Of a DNA stretch of 33,473 nucleotides, positions 7,706-14,500 are shown one piece after another; within the stretch, counting starts at the first letter, position 1; each line of letters starts with the position of its first letter. A model generated the notes under the pieces. That model was not told where the DNA came from. It did not search any database and saw nothing but the letters and a program-made list of their open reading frames with translations. Source of the stretch: Actinomycetota bacterium (lineage in GTDB: Bacteria > Actinomycetota > Acidimicrobiia > Acidimicrobiales > Microtrichaceae); NCBI GenBank assembly GCA_005777415.1, contig SXMI01000057.1:1-33473 (forward strand), written 5' to 3'. The translations under genes were made by a program, and so were the position numbers.

Positions 7706-8508
7706 CCGCCGTCACGGGCGACCGCGCCCGTCCCCGGACGTCCAAGGGCTGGCTCGGTCCCGCGCCGCGCCACCACCCAACATCCCGTGCCCCGAGGTGG
7801 TCGAACTCCACGTCGGGCGGCGGCGTGCTCGAGTCGGGCGAACTGGTAGGCGGCCTGATCGAGGCTGCGGTTCGCGAGTTCGGTCGGTGGGTGGTCGGCG
7901 GGCTTCGGTCGCCGTCGACTCTGCCAGGCCAGCAGCCGCGCAATCGGCCAGGCCCAGCCGTGGACGTACCGGGCGTCGACGACGTGGAGTCCGCTGGAAC
8001 GGACGGACTCGGTGAGGTCCTCCAGTTCGAACCTGCGGACGCTGCTCCCCGAGAGGTCGATCTGTCGCCGGAGCCGTTCGTCGGCCGGTTCGTCGATCAG
8101 GAGCCCACCACCGGGTGCGACTGTGGCTGCGAGGCGTCCGACAGCGGCGCTCGGATCGGGGACCGACGCCTGGTTCAGGGCCCCGAAACAGCACACGAGG
8201 TCGAAGGTCCGACCACCGAGGAGCTCGTCCAGATCGTCGAGTCCGCCGAGATGGAACGTTGCGTCCGGCACCCGCTCGCTCAGGTACCGGCCGGCGACCG
8301 GAGACGGGTCGATCGCCGTGACCGGCCCGACGGCGGCGAGCGTCGCAGTGGTGCCCCCAGGTCCACAACCAACATCCAGGACCGCGTGACGACCATCGCG
8401 CTCGATCCCGAGTCGGTGGAGCGCGTCGTCGATCAGCAGTCGCCGGGCGCGAAAGAACCAGTGCCACGTGTCGATGGACGCGAGCCCCTCGATCTGGTCG
8501 CTCAACAT
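7702..8508 (-). CDS. Class I SAM-dependent methyltransferase
   Basis: The 268-residue protein has the full class I methyltransferase core. Motif I is VLDVGCGPGG (43-52), an acidic residue follows in TAIDPSP, and FDLVCCFGALNQ and GGGLLIDEPADE mark the later strands. The N-terminal SIDTWHWFFRARRLLID (11-27) is typical of methyltransferases found in polysaccharide and glycolipid clusters. ATG 8508 was chosen because GGCGGAG lies 8 bases upstream and the protein then begins like its family; the frame stays open further upstream without a family match. It is the first gene of the reverse operon ending at 4071, and its stop overlaps the GTG of the next gene. It probably methylates a sugar or a small metabolite built by this operon; the acceptor is not evident. 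Confidence 0.88.
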   Translation of the reverse strand: MLSDQIEGLASIDTWHWFFRARRLLIDDALHRLGIERDGRHAVLDVGCGPGGTTATLAAVGPVTAIDPSPVAGRYLSERVPDATFHLGGLDDLDELLGGRTFDLVCCFGALNQASVPDPSAAVGRLAATVAPGGGLLIDEPADERLRRQIDLSGSSVRRFELEDLTESVRSSGLHVVDARYVHGWAWPIARLLAWQSRRRPKPADHPPTELANRSLDQAAYQFARLEHAAARRGVRPPRGTGCWVVARRGTEPALGRPGTGAVARDGG

Positions 8509-8544
8509 CAGCCGCACTCCGCCTGCCGAACCCGCTCCGGGCCC

Positions 8545-8550
8545 ACTGTA
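8545..8550 (-). promoter_or_regulatory. Possible -10 element for the methyltransferase-to-aminotransferase operon
   Basis: On the reverse strand TACAGT matches four of six -10 consensus positions. It sits in the 150-base gap upstream of the first gene of the operon and predicts a 5' leader of about 30 bases carrying the GGCGGAG ribosome site. No convincing -35 box is present at 16-18 bases, so this is weak. Confidence 0.28.
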
Positions 8551-8623
8551 CGCAATCAGCCCTCGGGTTGGCCACGGCGAGCCGGCCGTCTGGAGTGGGG
8601 ATCCGAGCGGTTCCACTTCCCCC

Positions 8624-8642
8624 GGCTGCAGCCCGAGCAGCC
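8624..8642 (-). terminator. Second hairpin after the RCC1-like lipoprotein gene
   Basis: A perfect 6-bp stem, GGCTGC and GCAGCC, with a 7-base loop lies just downstream of the larger hairpin at 8651-8674. It has no T run. Together the two look like a tandem terminator separating the lipoprotein gene from the following operon. Confidence 0.35.
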
Positions 8643-8650
8643 CTGTCGCC

Positions 8651-8674
8651 TCGACCGCTCAGTCGAGCGGTCGA
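8651..8674 (-). terminator. 9-bp hairpin overlapping the stop of the RCC1-like lipoprotein gene
   Basis: TCGACCGCT and AGCGGTCGA form a perfect 9-bp stem around a 6-base loop. The loop and one arm include the reverse-strand stop codon at 8659-8661. It is the strongest hairpin in the gap and probably ends transcription of the lipoprotein gene; no T run follows. Confidence 0.5.
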
Positions 8675-9699
8675 CAGTCCACAGCACCACGAAGGGCGAC
8701 CGTGCACAGGGACGATCCGACGATGTCGAGGTCGACCACGTCGTCGACGTCGGACTGCTCCACCCGGGCTGGCGACCTCGGTCCCCAGCAGACGATCCCC
8801 TCGCCGGTGAGGGCGCAGCTCGCCGTTTCGCCCACGGCGACGGCGGTGGCGCCGCGGACCCCGTCGATCGGGGCTGCCGTCGGTGGTCGGATGGTCGGTG
8901 GCCGGCCCAGCGGCGCGTCGACCTGGGCCCCCCAGCACCACACCGATCCGTCGTCCCGGACAGCGCACGTCGTGGCGAGTTGGGAGTCGATCGCCGTCAC
9001 CCGATCGAGCCCCGTCACGGCGACCGGCTCGGTCCGGTCGACCCGGTCGCCGGTGCCGAGTTGGCCGACGCTGTTCAGGCCCCAGCAGCCGACCGTGTCC
9101 CGAACCGACAGTGCGCAGCTGAATCCGGCACCGGCGGAGAGTGCGACGGTGTCGGCGGCCCCCTTCGTGCGTGCTGGGACGAGTCGTGTCGTCCTGCTCC
9201 CATCACCGAGCTGACCCGAGTCGTTCGCTCCCCAGCACCGAACCTGGCCGTCGGCGGCCACTGCGCACGCGTGGCTCCGCCCGGTCGACAGTCCGACCGC
9301 CCCGGTCACCTCGGGCACTGCCGTGGTGGGACCACCGATCGTCAGGGTGCGACCGTCACCGAGTTGCCCTTGATAGTCCAGTCCCCAGCAGCGCACCTCT
9401 GCACGCTGTGCCACGGCGCAGGAGAAGTCCTCACCGACCGAGAGCAACTGGACGTCGCTGATGCCGTCCACTGTCCGGAGCTCGTCGAAGGAGTTCTCGG
9501 TGGTTCCGTCACCGAGCTGGGCGGTTCGGTTGTCCCCCCAGCAGGCGACTGTCCGGTCGACCCGGAGGACGCAGGCGTGCCGGTAATCGGCAGCGATGGC
9601 GGTCGCCTCGGCGTCGAAGGAGACATCGATCCGGTTGCACCCCACCAGCAGCAACGTGCCGAGCACGATGGCGAGTGGCGTCCGGTGGGGCAGCGTCAC
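8659..9699 (-). CDS. RCC1-like seven-repeat lipoprotein
   Basis: The 346-residue protein begins with a short signal peptide and a lipobox ending LLVGC, so C21 should be lipidated and the protein tethered outside the membrane. The rest is seven repeats of about 50 residues of the RCC1 / regulator-of-chromosome-condensation type, with signatures such as RCWGANDSGQLGDG. Such repeats fold as a seven-bladed propeller. Each repeat has a cysteine pair: C43/C53, C94/C104, C145/C155, C195/C205, C245/C255, C295/C304 and C332/C342. Nine residues separate each pair except the sixth, which has eight. With C21 that accounts for 15 cysteines, consistent with disulfide-stapled blades. The GTG start has a modest GAGGA site about 12 bases upstream. 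Bacterial RCC1 proteins have no single known function; surface binding is the likely role. It lies back to back with the 9942 gene across 242 bases in which I see no convincing promoter. Confidence 0.9.
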   Translation of the reverse strand: MTLPHRTPLAIVLGTLLLVGCNRIDVSFDAEATAIAADYRHACVLRVDRTVACWGDNRTAQLGDGTTENSFDELRTVDGISDVQLLSVGEDFSCAVAQRAEVRCWGLDYQGQLGDGRTLTIGGPTTAVPEVTGAVGLSTGRSHACAVAADGQVRCWGANDSGQLGDGSRTTRLVPARTKGAADTVALSAGAGFSCALSVRDTVGCWGLNSVGQLGTGDRVDRTEPVAVTGLDRVTAIDSQLATTCAVRDDGSVWCWGAQVDAPLGRPPTIRPPTAAPIDGVRGATAVAVGETASCALTGEGIVCWGPRSPARVEQSDVDDVVDLDIVGSSLCTVALRGAVDCRPLD

Positions 9700-9941
9700 G
9701 TCTCGATCAGTCCTCGTGGGTTGCGCCGCTGACGTACTGCGCTCGGGTCACCGACGGCCGTGCGGTGTGCCGTACCCGGCCCCGCCGGCGACGTGCGCCC
9801 CGGAGACCACGTTGCGACGGTGCGGTACGATGACCAATGTAGGCGGTGGATCCAAGGACCGGCGGGCACGGCGGACCATCCGGGCGGGGCGGTGGCGCAG
9901 GGTCCGACCATGGGCTGTGGCGTCGGGAGGAGCAGCAACGC

Positions 9942-11300
9942 ATGGGTCGGTCGGCGGGTATCGAACCAGGAGTCGGGAGGTCACCTGTCGGCGGCTCCGA
10001 CCCCCGGGACGACCGAGCGCCGGAGGTCGACGATCGACCTTCCGAGGCCTCACCACTGATGGCACTCGACCGTCGGGACCCGGCCATCGTCCGAGTCCGG
10101 TTGCTCGTCGGTGCAGTCGTGTCGCTCATCTACTTCCCCGTGGTGTGGTCGGTCGCCCTGCGAACCGACATGGAGGCCCATCTCTTCACGGCCGAGCAGA
10201 TCGGGATCTCGGGCCAGGGGACCGGTCCGTACGGGTTGTTCGAACAACTGACCATCGCCGTGCGCGCGCTCCTCCCGGTCGGGGAACTCGGGTTGGTCGC
10301 CCCGGCGATGTCCGATCGCGTGTTCACCTGGGACCTCTCCGGAGTGTTGGTCGTCGTCGGCGCCGCAGTGGTCACCGCGGACCTGGTTGTGCGCCGCCTC
10401 GTCAACGCCATGGAGCAGGGTGGCCGGTCCCGTGTCGCGCTCTCGAGCGGTCTGGCGACGGTGGGCCTGATGGTCGTCACGCCGGTGACCCTGCTCACCG
10501 TTGCGCAGCAACACCTCTACGTTGGGTACGTCACCGTGACCATGTACCACAACCCCACGGTGACGCTGTCCCGGCCGTTCGCGATCGGGCTGTTCTGGCT
10601 GGTGGCGTCCCGGATGTACGGCCGCTCGAAGCTGACGACCGTCCTGTTGACCGTTGCTGTCTCGGTGCTCGTTCTCATGGCGAAGCCGAGCTTCACGACC
10701 TGCTTCCTCCCTGCAGTCGCGCTCGCCCTCCTCTGGGGGTGGCGTCGCCTTCGTTCCGTCGACTGGCGTCTGGTCGGGCTCGGATTCGTGTTGCCGTCGG
10801 TCCTGCTGCTCGCCGTCCAGTTGGTGCGCAGTCCGACGGGCGACTCGTCCGGCCTGGCGCTTGCGCCGCTCGTCGTGTTGCGTCGACTGGTGGAGCAGCG
10901 GGCCTCGTCACCGTGGTTCTTCCTGGTGTTCCTCCTCGCATCGACTCTCTTCCCCCTCACTGTGCTCGTCTGCGTCTCTGGTGCCTTGCGGGAACGGCTC
11001 CTACGACTCGCCTGGCTGACGCTGTTCGTGGCGCTGGGGTACTTCTTGCTCCTCGAGATCACGGTCTATGTCGATCCGGGCGACTTCCTGTGGGGCGCCC
11101 AGGTTGGGTTGTTCCTGGTGTTCATCGAGTCGACGGCGGTCGCGCTGCGGGTGCTCGGTCCAGGCGCCGGACTGGGCGGAGAACTCGATGGCAGTCTCAC
11201 CGTCCGTCGGCTCGTCACTGGCTCGGCCTTCGCACTCCACGTGGGATGTGGTGTCCTCTTCGCTGTGGTCGAGTACCTCCAGCCGGCGCGCTGGTGGTGA
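9942..11300 (+). CDS. Polytopic membrane protein, paralogue of the 2662-4023 product
   Basis: The 452-residue protein has a disordered N-terminus (1-42) and about ten hydrophobic helices. It parallels the 2662-4023 protein. Both have a first helix ending in an Arg-containing external loop (here VALRTDMEAHLFTAEQIG, 71-88), a later loop with aromatics and Pro-Thr (VTMYHNPTVTLSRP, 199-212), and a KPS motif (248-250) about 45 residues beyond that loop. No named family is recognised; a GT-C-type transferase or a polymerase-like protein is possible. ATG 9942 is supported by GGGAGGAG 9 bases upstream and by the similar N-terminal length of the paralogue; ATG 10059 is an alternative. It stands alone on its strand, back to back with the RCC1-like lipoprotein gene and convergent with the next gene across a hairpin. 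Confidence 0.8.
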   Translation: MGRSAGIEPGVGRSPVGGSDPRDDRAPEVDDRPSEASPLMALDRRDPAIVRVRLLVGAVVSLIYFPVVWSVALRTDMEAHLFTAEQIGISGQGTGPYGLFEQLTIAVRALLPVGELGLVAPAMSDRVFTWDLSGVLVVVGAAVVTADLVVRRLVNAMEQGGRSRVALSSGLATVGLMVVTPVTLLTVAQQHLYVGYVTVTMYHNPTVTLSRPFAIGLFWLVASRMYGRSKLTTVLLTVAVSVLVLMAKPSFTTCFLPAVALALLWGWRRLRSVDWRLVGLGFVLPSVLLLAVQLVRSPTGDSSGLALAPLVVLRRLVEQRASSPWFFLVFLLASTLFPLTVLVCVSGALRERLLRLAWLTLFVALGYFLLLEITVYVDPGDFLWGAQVGLFLVFIESTAVALRVLGPGAGLGGELDGSLTVRRLVTGSAFALHVGCGVLFAVVEYLQPARWW

Positions 11301-11311
11301 TCAAGCGGAGC

Positions 11312-11331
11312 GCCCGCCCGGGTCGGCGGGC
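11312..11331. terminator. Hairpin between convergent genes
   Basis: GCCCGCC and GGCGGGC form a perfect 7-bp stem with a 6-base loop in the 35-base gap between two converging genes. There is no T run. Its place and form match the hairpin at 4041-4061 and suggest a bidirectional terminator. Confidence 0.5.
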
Positions 11332-11335
11332 TGGT

Positions 11336-12520
11336 TCAGCTGTCGAGGACTCCCCGGATCCAGTATGCGACGGCGCTTGCGACGGCGCTCGAGCTTCGGG
11401 TCGTTCGTACCTGTCGCGCCCCTGAGCCACCGAGTGCCCGGCGGCGGTCAGGTTGTCTGGCCAGGTCGACGATCGCCTGTGCGAGACCGACGACGTCCGG
11501 GTACTCCACGACAGTGCCGCAGGATCCCTCGGCGATCAGCTCCGTGACGCCGCCCGAGTCGAACGCCACGATCGGGAGGCCCCAACCGGCGGCCTCGGCG
11601 GTCACCAATGGAGCGGCGTCCTCCTTCGCTGTCGACAGCAGGATGTCGGCGTTCGCGAACTCCCGGGCCGGGTCGGTCAACGGTCCGGAGAAGGTCACGA
11701 CGTCGCTCAAGCCGAGCCGAGCGACCTCGAACTCGAGTGGCCACCGTGCCGGGTCATCCCCGGTCCCCCCGCCGAACCACCGGAACTGCCAGTCGATCTC
11801 CGGGGCGAGTCTCCGGCAGTGGTACGCGGTGACGACGAACAGTTCGGGCGCCTTGCGCCAGTCGGCCACACCCCCACCCAGGACGACGCACCGGTCGTCG
11901 ATGCTGGAACGATCCGGGATCGAGTCGGGTGGATCGACCGGAGGTGGGACCACGGTGACCATCTCCGGATCCACGCCGTGGTGGTCGACCACGTAGTCGC
12001 GCACGGCACCGGAGACCGCCAGGACGGCCCGGATCCGGGAGAGCAGTAGCCGCCGGTCCTCGCGGTCGAGGTTCCCCATCCATCCGGTCGACAGTTCGTG
12101 TCCGATGAGCGCCGTCGGTGCTTCGGGCACCATCCGCAGCAGTCTTACTCCGTCGGCGGTTGCCCCGTTGAGGAGCAGGAGGTCGGCCGGTTGGTTGCCG
12201 ATGCGCCGCAGGCTCAGCGAGCGGAGCACCGCTTGTTCTGCGGTCGGACCAGCCAGACGCCCGGCCACCCGACCGAGCCGACGATCTGGGGAGCGGAGGT
12301 CGAGGCGGGCCGTCCGGACCTCGCTCAGTTGCTCGTAGTCCGGCCGCAGTCCGCCAGGACGGGCCAGCACGACCTCGGTGTCGAAGCCGGGGTCGCTCGC
12401 CCGCCAGGCCCGGAGCAGACGGAGCAGGACGATGGGCGGCCCGCTGCGCTCGGCCCCGTGGGCCAGGAACCGGACCCGCGGTCGTCCCGTCGGTCGATCA
12501 GCCGAACTGGCCGTTGGCAC
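11336..12520 (-). CDS. Family 4 glycosyltransferase (GT-B)
   Basis: The 394-residue protein has the two-domain GT-B layout. The N-terminal domain (about 15-205) starts VRFLAHGAERSGPP. The C-terminal donor domain (about 210-385) carries GGGVADWRKAPELF, FRWFGGGTGDD and VTFSGPLTDP. The donor-site motif is D301-x7-E309 in KEDAAPLVTAEAAGWGLP, a variant of the usual E-x7-E. These enzymes transfer a sugar from a nucleotide donor to a growing lipid-linked glycan in the cytoplasm. GTG 12520 overlaps the end of the tyrosine-kinase gene by 23 bases, and the frame upstream looks non-coding; the ribosome site is weak. Codon use is looser than in the kinase gene beside it: 12 of the first 77 codons end in A or T against 2 of 77. 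Confidence 0.88.
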   Translation of the reverse strand: MPTASSADRPTGRPRVRFLAHGAERSGPPIVLLRLLRAWRASDPGFDTEVVLARPGGLRPDYEQLSEVRTARLDLRSPDRRLGRVAGRLAGPTAEQAVLRSLSLRRIGNQPADLLLLNGATADGVRLLRMVPEAPTALIGHELSTGWMGNLDREDRRLLLSRIRAVLAVSGAVRDYVVDHHGVDPEMVTVVPPPVDPPDSIPDRSSIDDRCVVLGGGVADWRKAPELFVVTAYHCRRLAPEIDWQFRWFGGGTGDDPARWPLEFEVARLGLSDVVTFSGPLTDPAREFANADILLSTAKEDAAPLVTAEAAGWGLPIVAFDSGGVTELIAEGSCGTVVEYPDVVGLAQAIVDLARQPDRRRALGGSGARQVRTTRSSSAVASAVAYWIRGVLDS

Positions 12521-14414
12521 CGTGGCCCGGCCCCGGGAGCGGTGGCGGTGTGACCGCCGAGTTGGAGGTGCCCGGTCCGGCGCTGAACGGCCCGGCGGCC
12601 GGCCCACTGGTGGGCACGACAGGCGGTGGTGCCTGCTGGGCGGGCGTCGTGACCGGATCGACGGTCGGCGGCGCCGGGGTCGCTGGAGGTGTGCTGGGCG
12701 CCGGAGCGGGCGGTGCCGTCGTGGCGGCCTGCTGCACCATCTCGGGCTCGAGTCGGGGCACGTCGGCCTTCTCCTTGCGGAACCGGCGTCGCTTGTTCTC
12801 CTTGATGCCGTAGTACTCGTAGAGCGAGCCGTAGGAGCCCTCGCCCGAGACGCCGTTGAGGATCGTCCCGACGATCGGACTGTCGACCTGACGCAGCCGC
12901 TCGAAGCACTGCTTGAGCTCTCGCTTGGAGGTCTTGCCGGAGGTGGCGATCACGAGGCAGGCGTCCGAGAGTCGGGACAGGACGAGCGAGTCGGTCACGG
13001 GGAGCACCGGCGGGCAGTCGAGCAGGATGATCTGGTGGCTCGGCCGCAGGGCGTCGATCACCTGGGCGGTGCGGTCGAGCGACAGGAGCTCTGACGGGTT
13101 CGGCGGCCGCGGCCCCGAGGGGAGCACTCGGATGTTCGGCTGGTTCGGCGCCTGCTGCACCGCCTCGTTGAGCGTCGCCGAGCCGACCAGCACCGACGTC
13201 AGACCGACGGAGCCGTCGACGTCGAAGAACTGGTGGATCCTCGGTCGGCGGAGGTCGCAGCCGATCACGACCACCGACATGCCGGCGTCAGCGAAGGCGA
13301 CGGCCAGATTGGCGACGGTCGATGTCTTGCCCTCTCCCGATGTCGCGCTCGTCAGCTGGATCACCGACATCTGACGGTTGAGTGCCAGGTACTGCAGCGA
13401 GGTCCGGATGCCGCGGTACGCCTCGGCGGTCACCGACATGGGTGAGCTGACCGTCGTGAGCCTGGGTTCGTCCCGGTTCTTCCAGTCGTCGTCGGTCGGG
13501 ATCAGTCCCAACGTGGGGAGACCCTTGCTGACTCGCTCGACGTCGGACGGGGCCCGGACGGAGTCGTCGAGCTGGTCGAGCAGGAAGGCCAGCCCGATGC
13601 CGATGAACATGCCGATCAGGGCGGCCTGGATCAGGTCCCTGATCAACTTGGGTGACACCGGGGACCCGGGGACCGTGGCCGGGTTGAGGATCTGGACACC
13701 GCCGGTGGTGGTGAGCCGCTCGGACAGCTGCAGGATCTGGAGGCGCTGCTGATAGTCGTTCAGCTGGGTCTGCAGTTCCTCGCGCTCGGCGCTGATCCGG
13801 TTGTTGAGGCGCTCCCGTTCCTGGACCGCCGTCACGTACTCGGGCGATTCCACCGGCAGGGTGGCGATGCGGTCGTCGAGCGCTGCGAGGGGCTGGTTCA
13901 GCTCGTCGACCTGCTTCTGGAAGTCGTTGATCTGCTGGCTCAACACCTCCTTCGACTTGGCCAGGTCGGCCACGATCGCGTTGAGGCGTTCGGACTGGTA
14001 GGTCTCGGCGTACAGGTTGACCTTCTCCGCCGCCACCACCGGGTCGGTGTCGGTGGCGCTCAGGATGATGATGTCGTCCTCGCCCCCGGACGCTGCGCTG
14101 ATGGTGATGGCGACGCCGTTGTTGGCCTTCTTGACGGCGTCCCGGATGGCGAGCGAGTTGATGATCTTCAGCTCGTTCTGGACGGCTCGGGTGGGGTCCA
14201 CCACCTGGGCCGACGGCTGGAAGATCGACTCCGACTGCTTCGACTGCAACAGCAGCTGCGCCGACGCCTGGTACACGGGCGTGGACGTCAGGTCGATGGC
14301 GGCGATCACGCCCATCGAGATCAGCATCGTGATGACGATGACCGGCCACCGGCGCTTGAGCACCGAGAGGTACTCGCCGATGTTGTTCTCGGTCGTCTCC
14401 TGCATGGGTTGCAT
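12498..14414 (-). CDS. Polysaccharide co-polymerase / bacterial tyrosine kinase (Wzz-BY-kinase fusion)
   Basis: The 638-residue protein joins a Wzz chain-length domain to a cytoplasmic BY-kinase. Helices lie at about 24-42 and 260-279, with an external coiled-coil-rich region between them (about 140-235). The kinase has Walker A SATSGEGKTS (356-365), Walker A' VVVIGCDLRRP (381-391, D387) and Walker B IILLDCPP (462-469, D466). A tyrosine cluster follows (Y528, Y532, Y534, Y535). Unusually, it is not at the C-terminus: a basic stretch and a Pro/Ala/Gly-rich tail of about 90 residues without tyrosine follow. The family controls chain length and export of surface polysaccharide by cycles of autophosphorylation; the phosphatase at 24245-24838 is the likely partner. 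ATG 14414 has GGGGGGA about 5 bases upstream, with a hairpin just before it. Confidence 0.95.
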   Translation of the reverse strand: MQPMQETTENNIGEYLSVLKRRWPVIVITMLISMGVIAAIDLTSTPVYQASAQLLLQSKQSESIFQPSAQVVDPTRAVQNELKIINSLAIRDAVKKANNGVAITISAASGGEDDIIILSATDTDPVVAAEKVNLYAETYQSERLNAIVADLAKSKEVLSQQINDFQKQVDELNQPLAALDDRIATLPVESPEYVTAVQERERLNNRISAEREELQTQLNDYQQRLQILQLSERLTTTGGVQILNPATVPGSPVSPKLIRDLIQAALIGMFIGIGLAFLLDQLDDSVRAPSDVERVSKGLPTLGLIPTDDDWKNRDEPRLTTVSSPMSVTAEAYRGIRTSLQYLALNRQMSVIQLTSATSGEGKTSTVANLAVAFADAGMSVVVIGCDLRRPRIHQFFDVDGSVGLTSVLVGSATLNEAVQQAPNQPNIRVLPSGPRPPNPSELLSLDRTAQVIDALRPSHQIILLDCPPVLPVTDSLVLSRLSDACLVIATSGKTSKRELKQCFERLRQVDSPIVGTILNGVSGEGSYGSLYEYYGIKENKRRRFRKEKADVPRLEPEMVQQAATTAPPAPAPSTPPATPAPPTVDPVTTPAQQAPPPVVPTSGPAAGPFSAGPGTSNSAVTPPPLPGPGHGANGQFG

Positions 14415-14427
14415 CGAGTCCCCCCGC

Positions 14428-14445
14428 CCGGGACCTTCGTCCCGG
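14428..14445 (-). promoter_or_regulatory. Hairpin in the leader of the Wzz/BY-kinase gene
   Basis: CCGGGAC and GTCCCGG form a perfect 7-bp stem closed by a GAAG loop on the reverse strand. It ends 13 bases before the start codon, directly upstream of the G-rich ribosome site. It could tune translation of the kinase gene, or act as a terminator for the upstream glycosyltransferase gene; no T run is present. Confidence 0.4.
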
Positions 14446-14465
14446 CGCTCTGGATGTCGGAGCCA

Positions 14466-14471
14466 AGTATG
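14466..14471 (-). promoter_or_regulatory. Possible -10 element upstream of the Wzz/BY-kinase gene
   Basis: CATACT on the reverse strand resembles a -10 box and lies in a relatively AT-rich patch of the 86-base gap between two same-strand genes. It predicts a leader of about 45 bases that includes the hairpin at 14428-14445. The -35 region is poor, so support is weak. Confidence 0.25.
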
Positions 14472-14500
14472 CCGGTGGTCGACGCGCTATTGCGATCGGT

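Noticed and set aside
6963..7943. Reverse-strand open frame of 326 codons
   Set aside because: It overlaps the coupled methyltransferase/membrane-protein junction in another frame and is Arg/Pro/Gly-rich. The GTGA overlap and hydrophobic segments favour the frame annotated at 7034-7705.
9041..9650. DNA repeats in the RCC1-like gene as a tandem array or CRISPR
   Set aside because: The periodicity of about 150 bases comes from protein repeats. The DNA copies are diverged and there are no identical short repeats with unique spacers.
7660..9732. Forward open frame of 690 codons
   Set aside because: It lies antisense to three well-supported genes (membrane protein, methyltransferase, RCC1-like lipoprotein). 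Its translation has no family signature.
9826..9831. TACGAT as a -10 box for the 9942 gene
   Set aside because: No acceptable -35 sequence lies 16-18 bases upstream, and it would leave a leader of more than 100 bases.
1..12520. Insertion sequence or integrase at the composition step
   Set aside because: I looked for transposase or integrase motifs, flanking inverted repeats and a tRNA attachment site near either end of the low-GC3 block and saw none.
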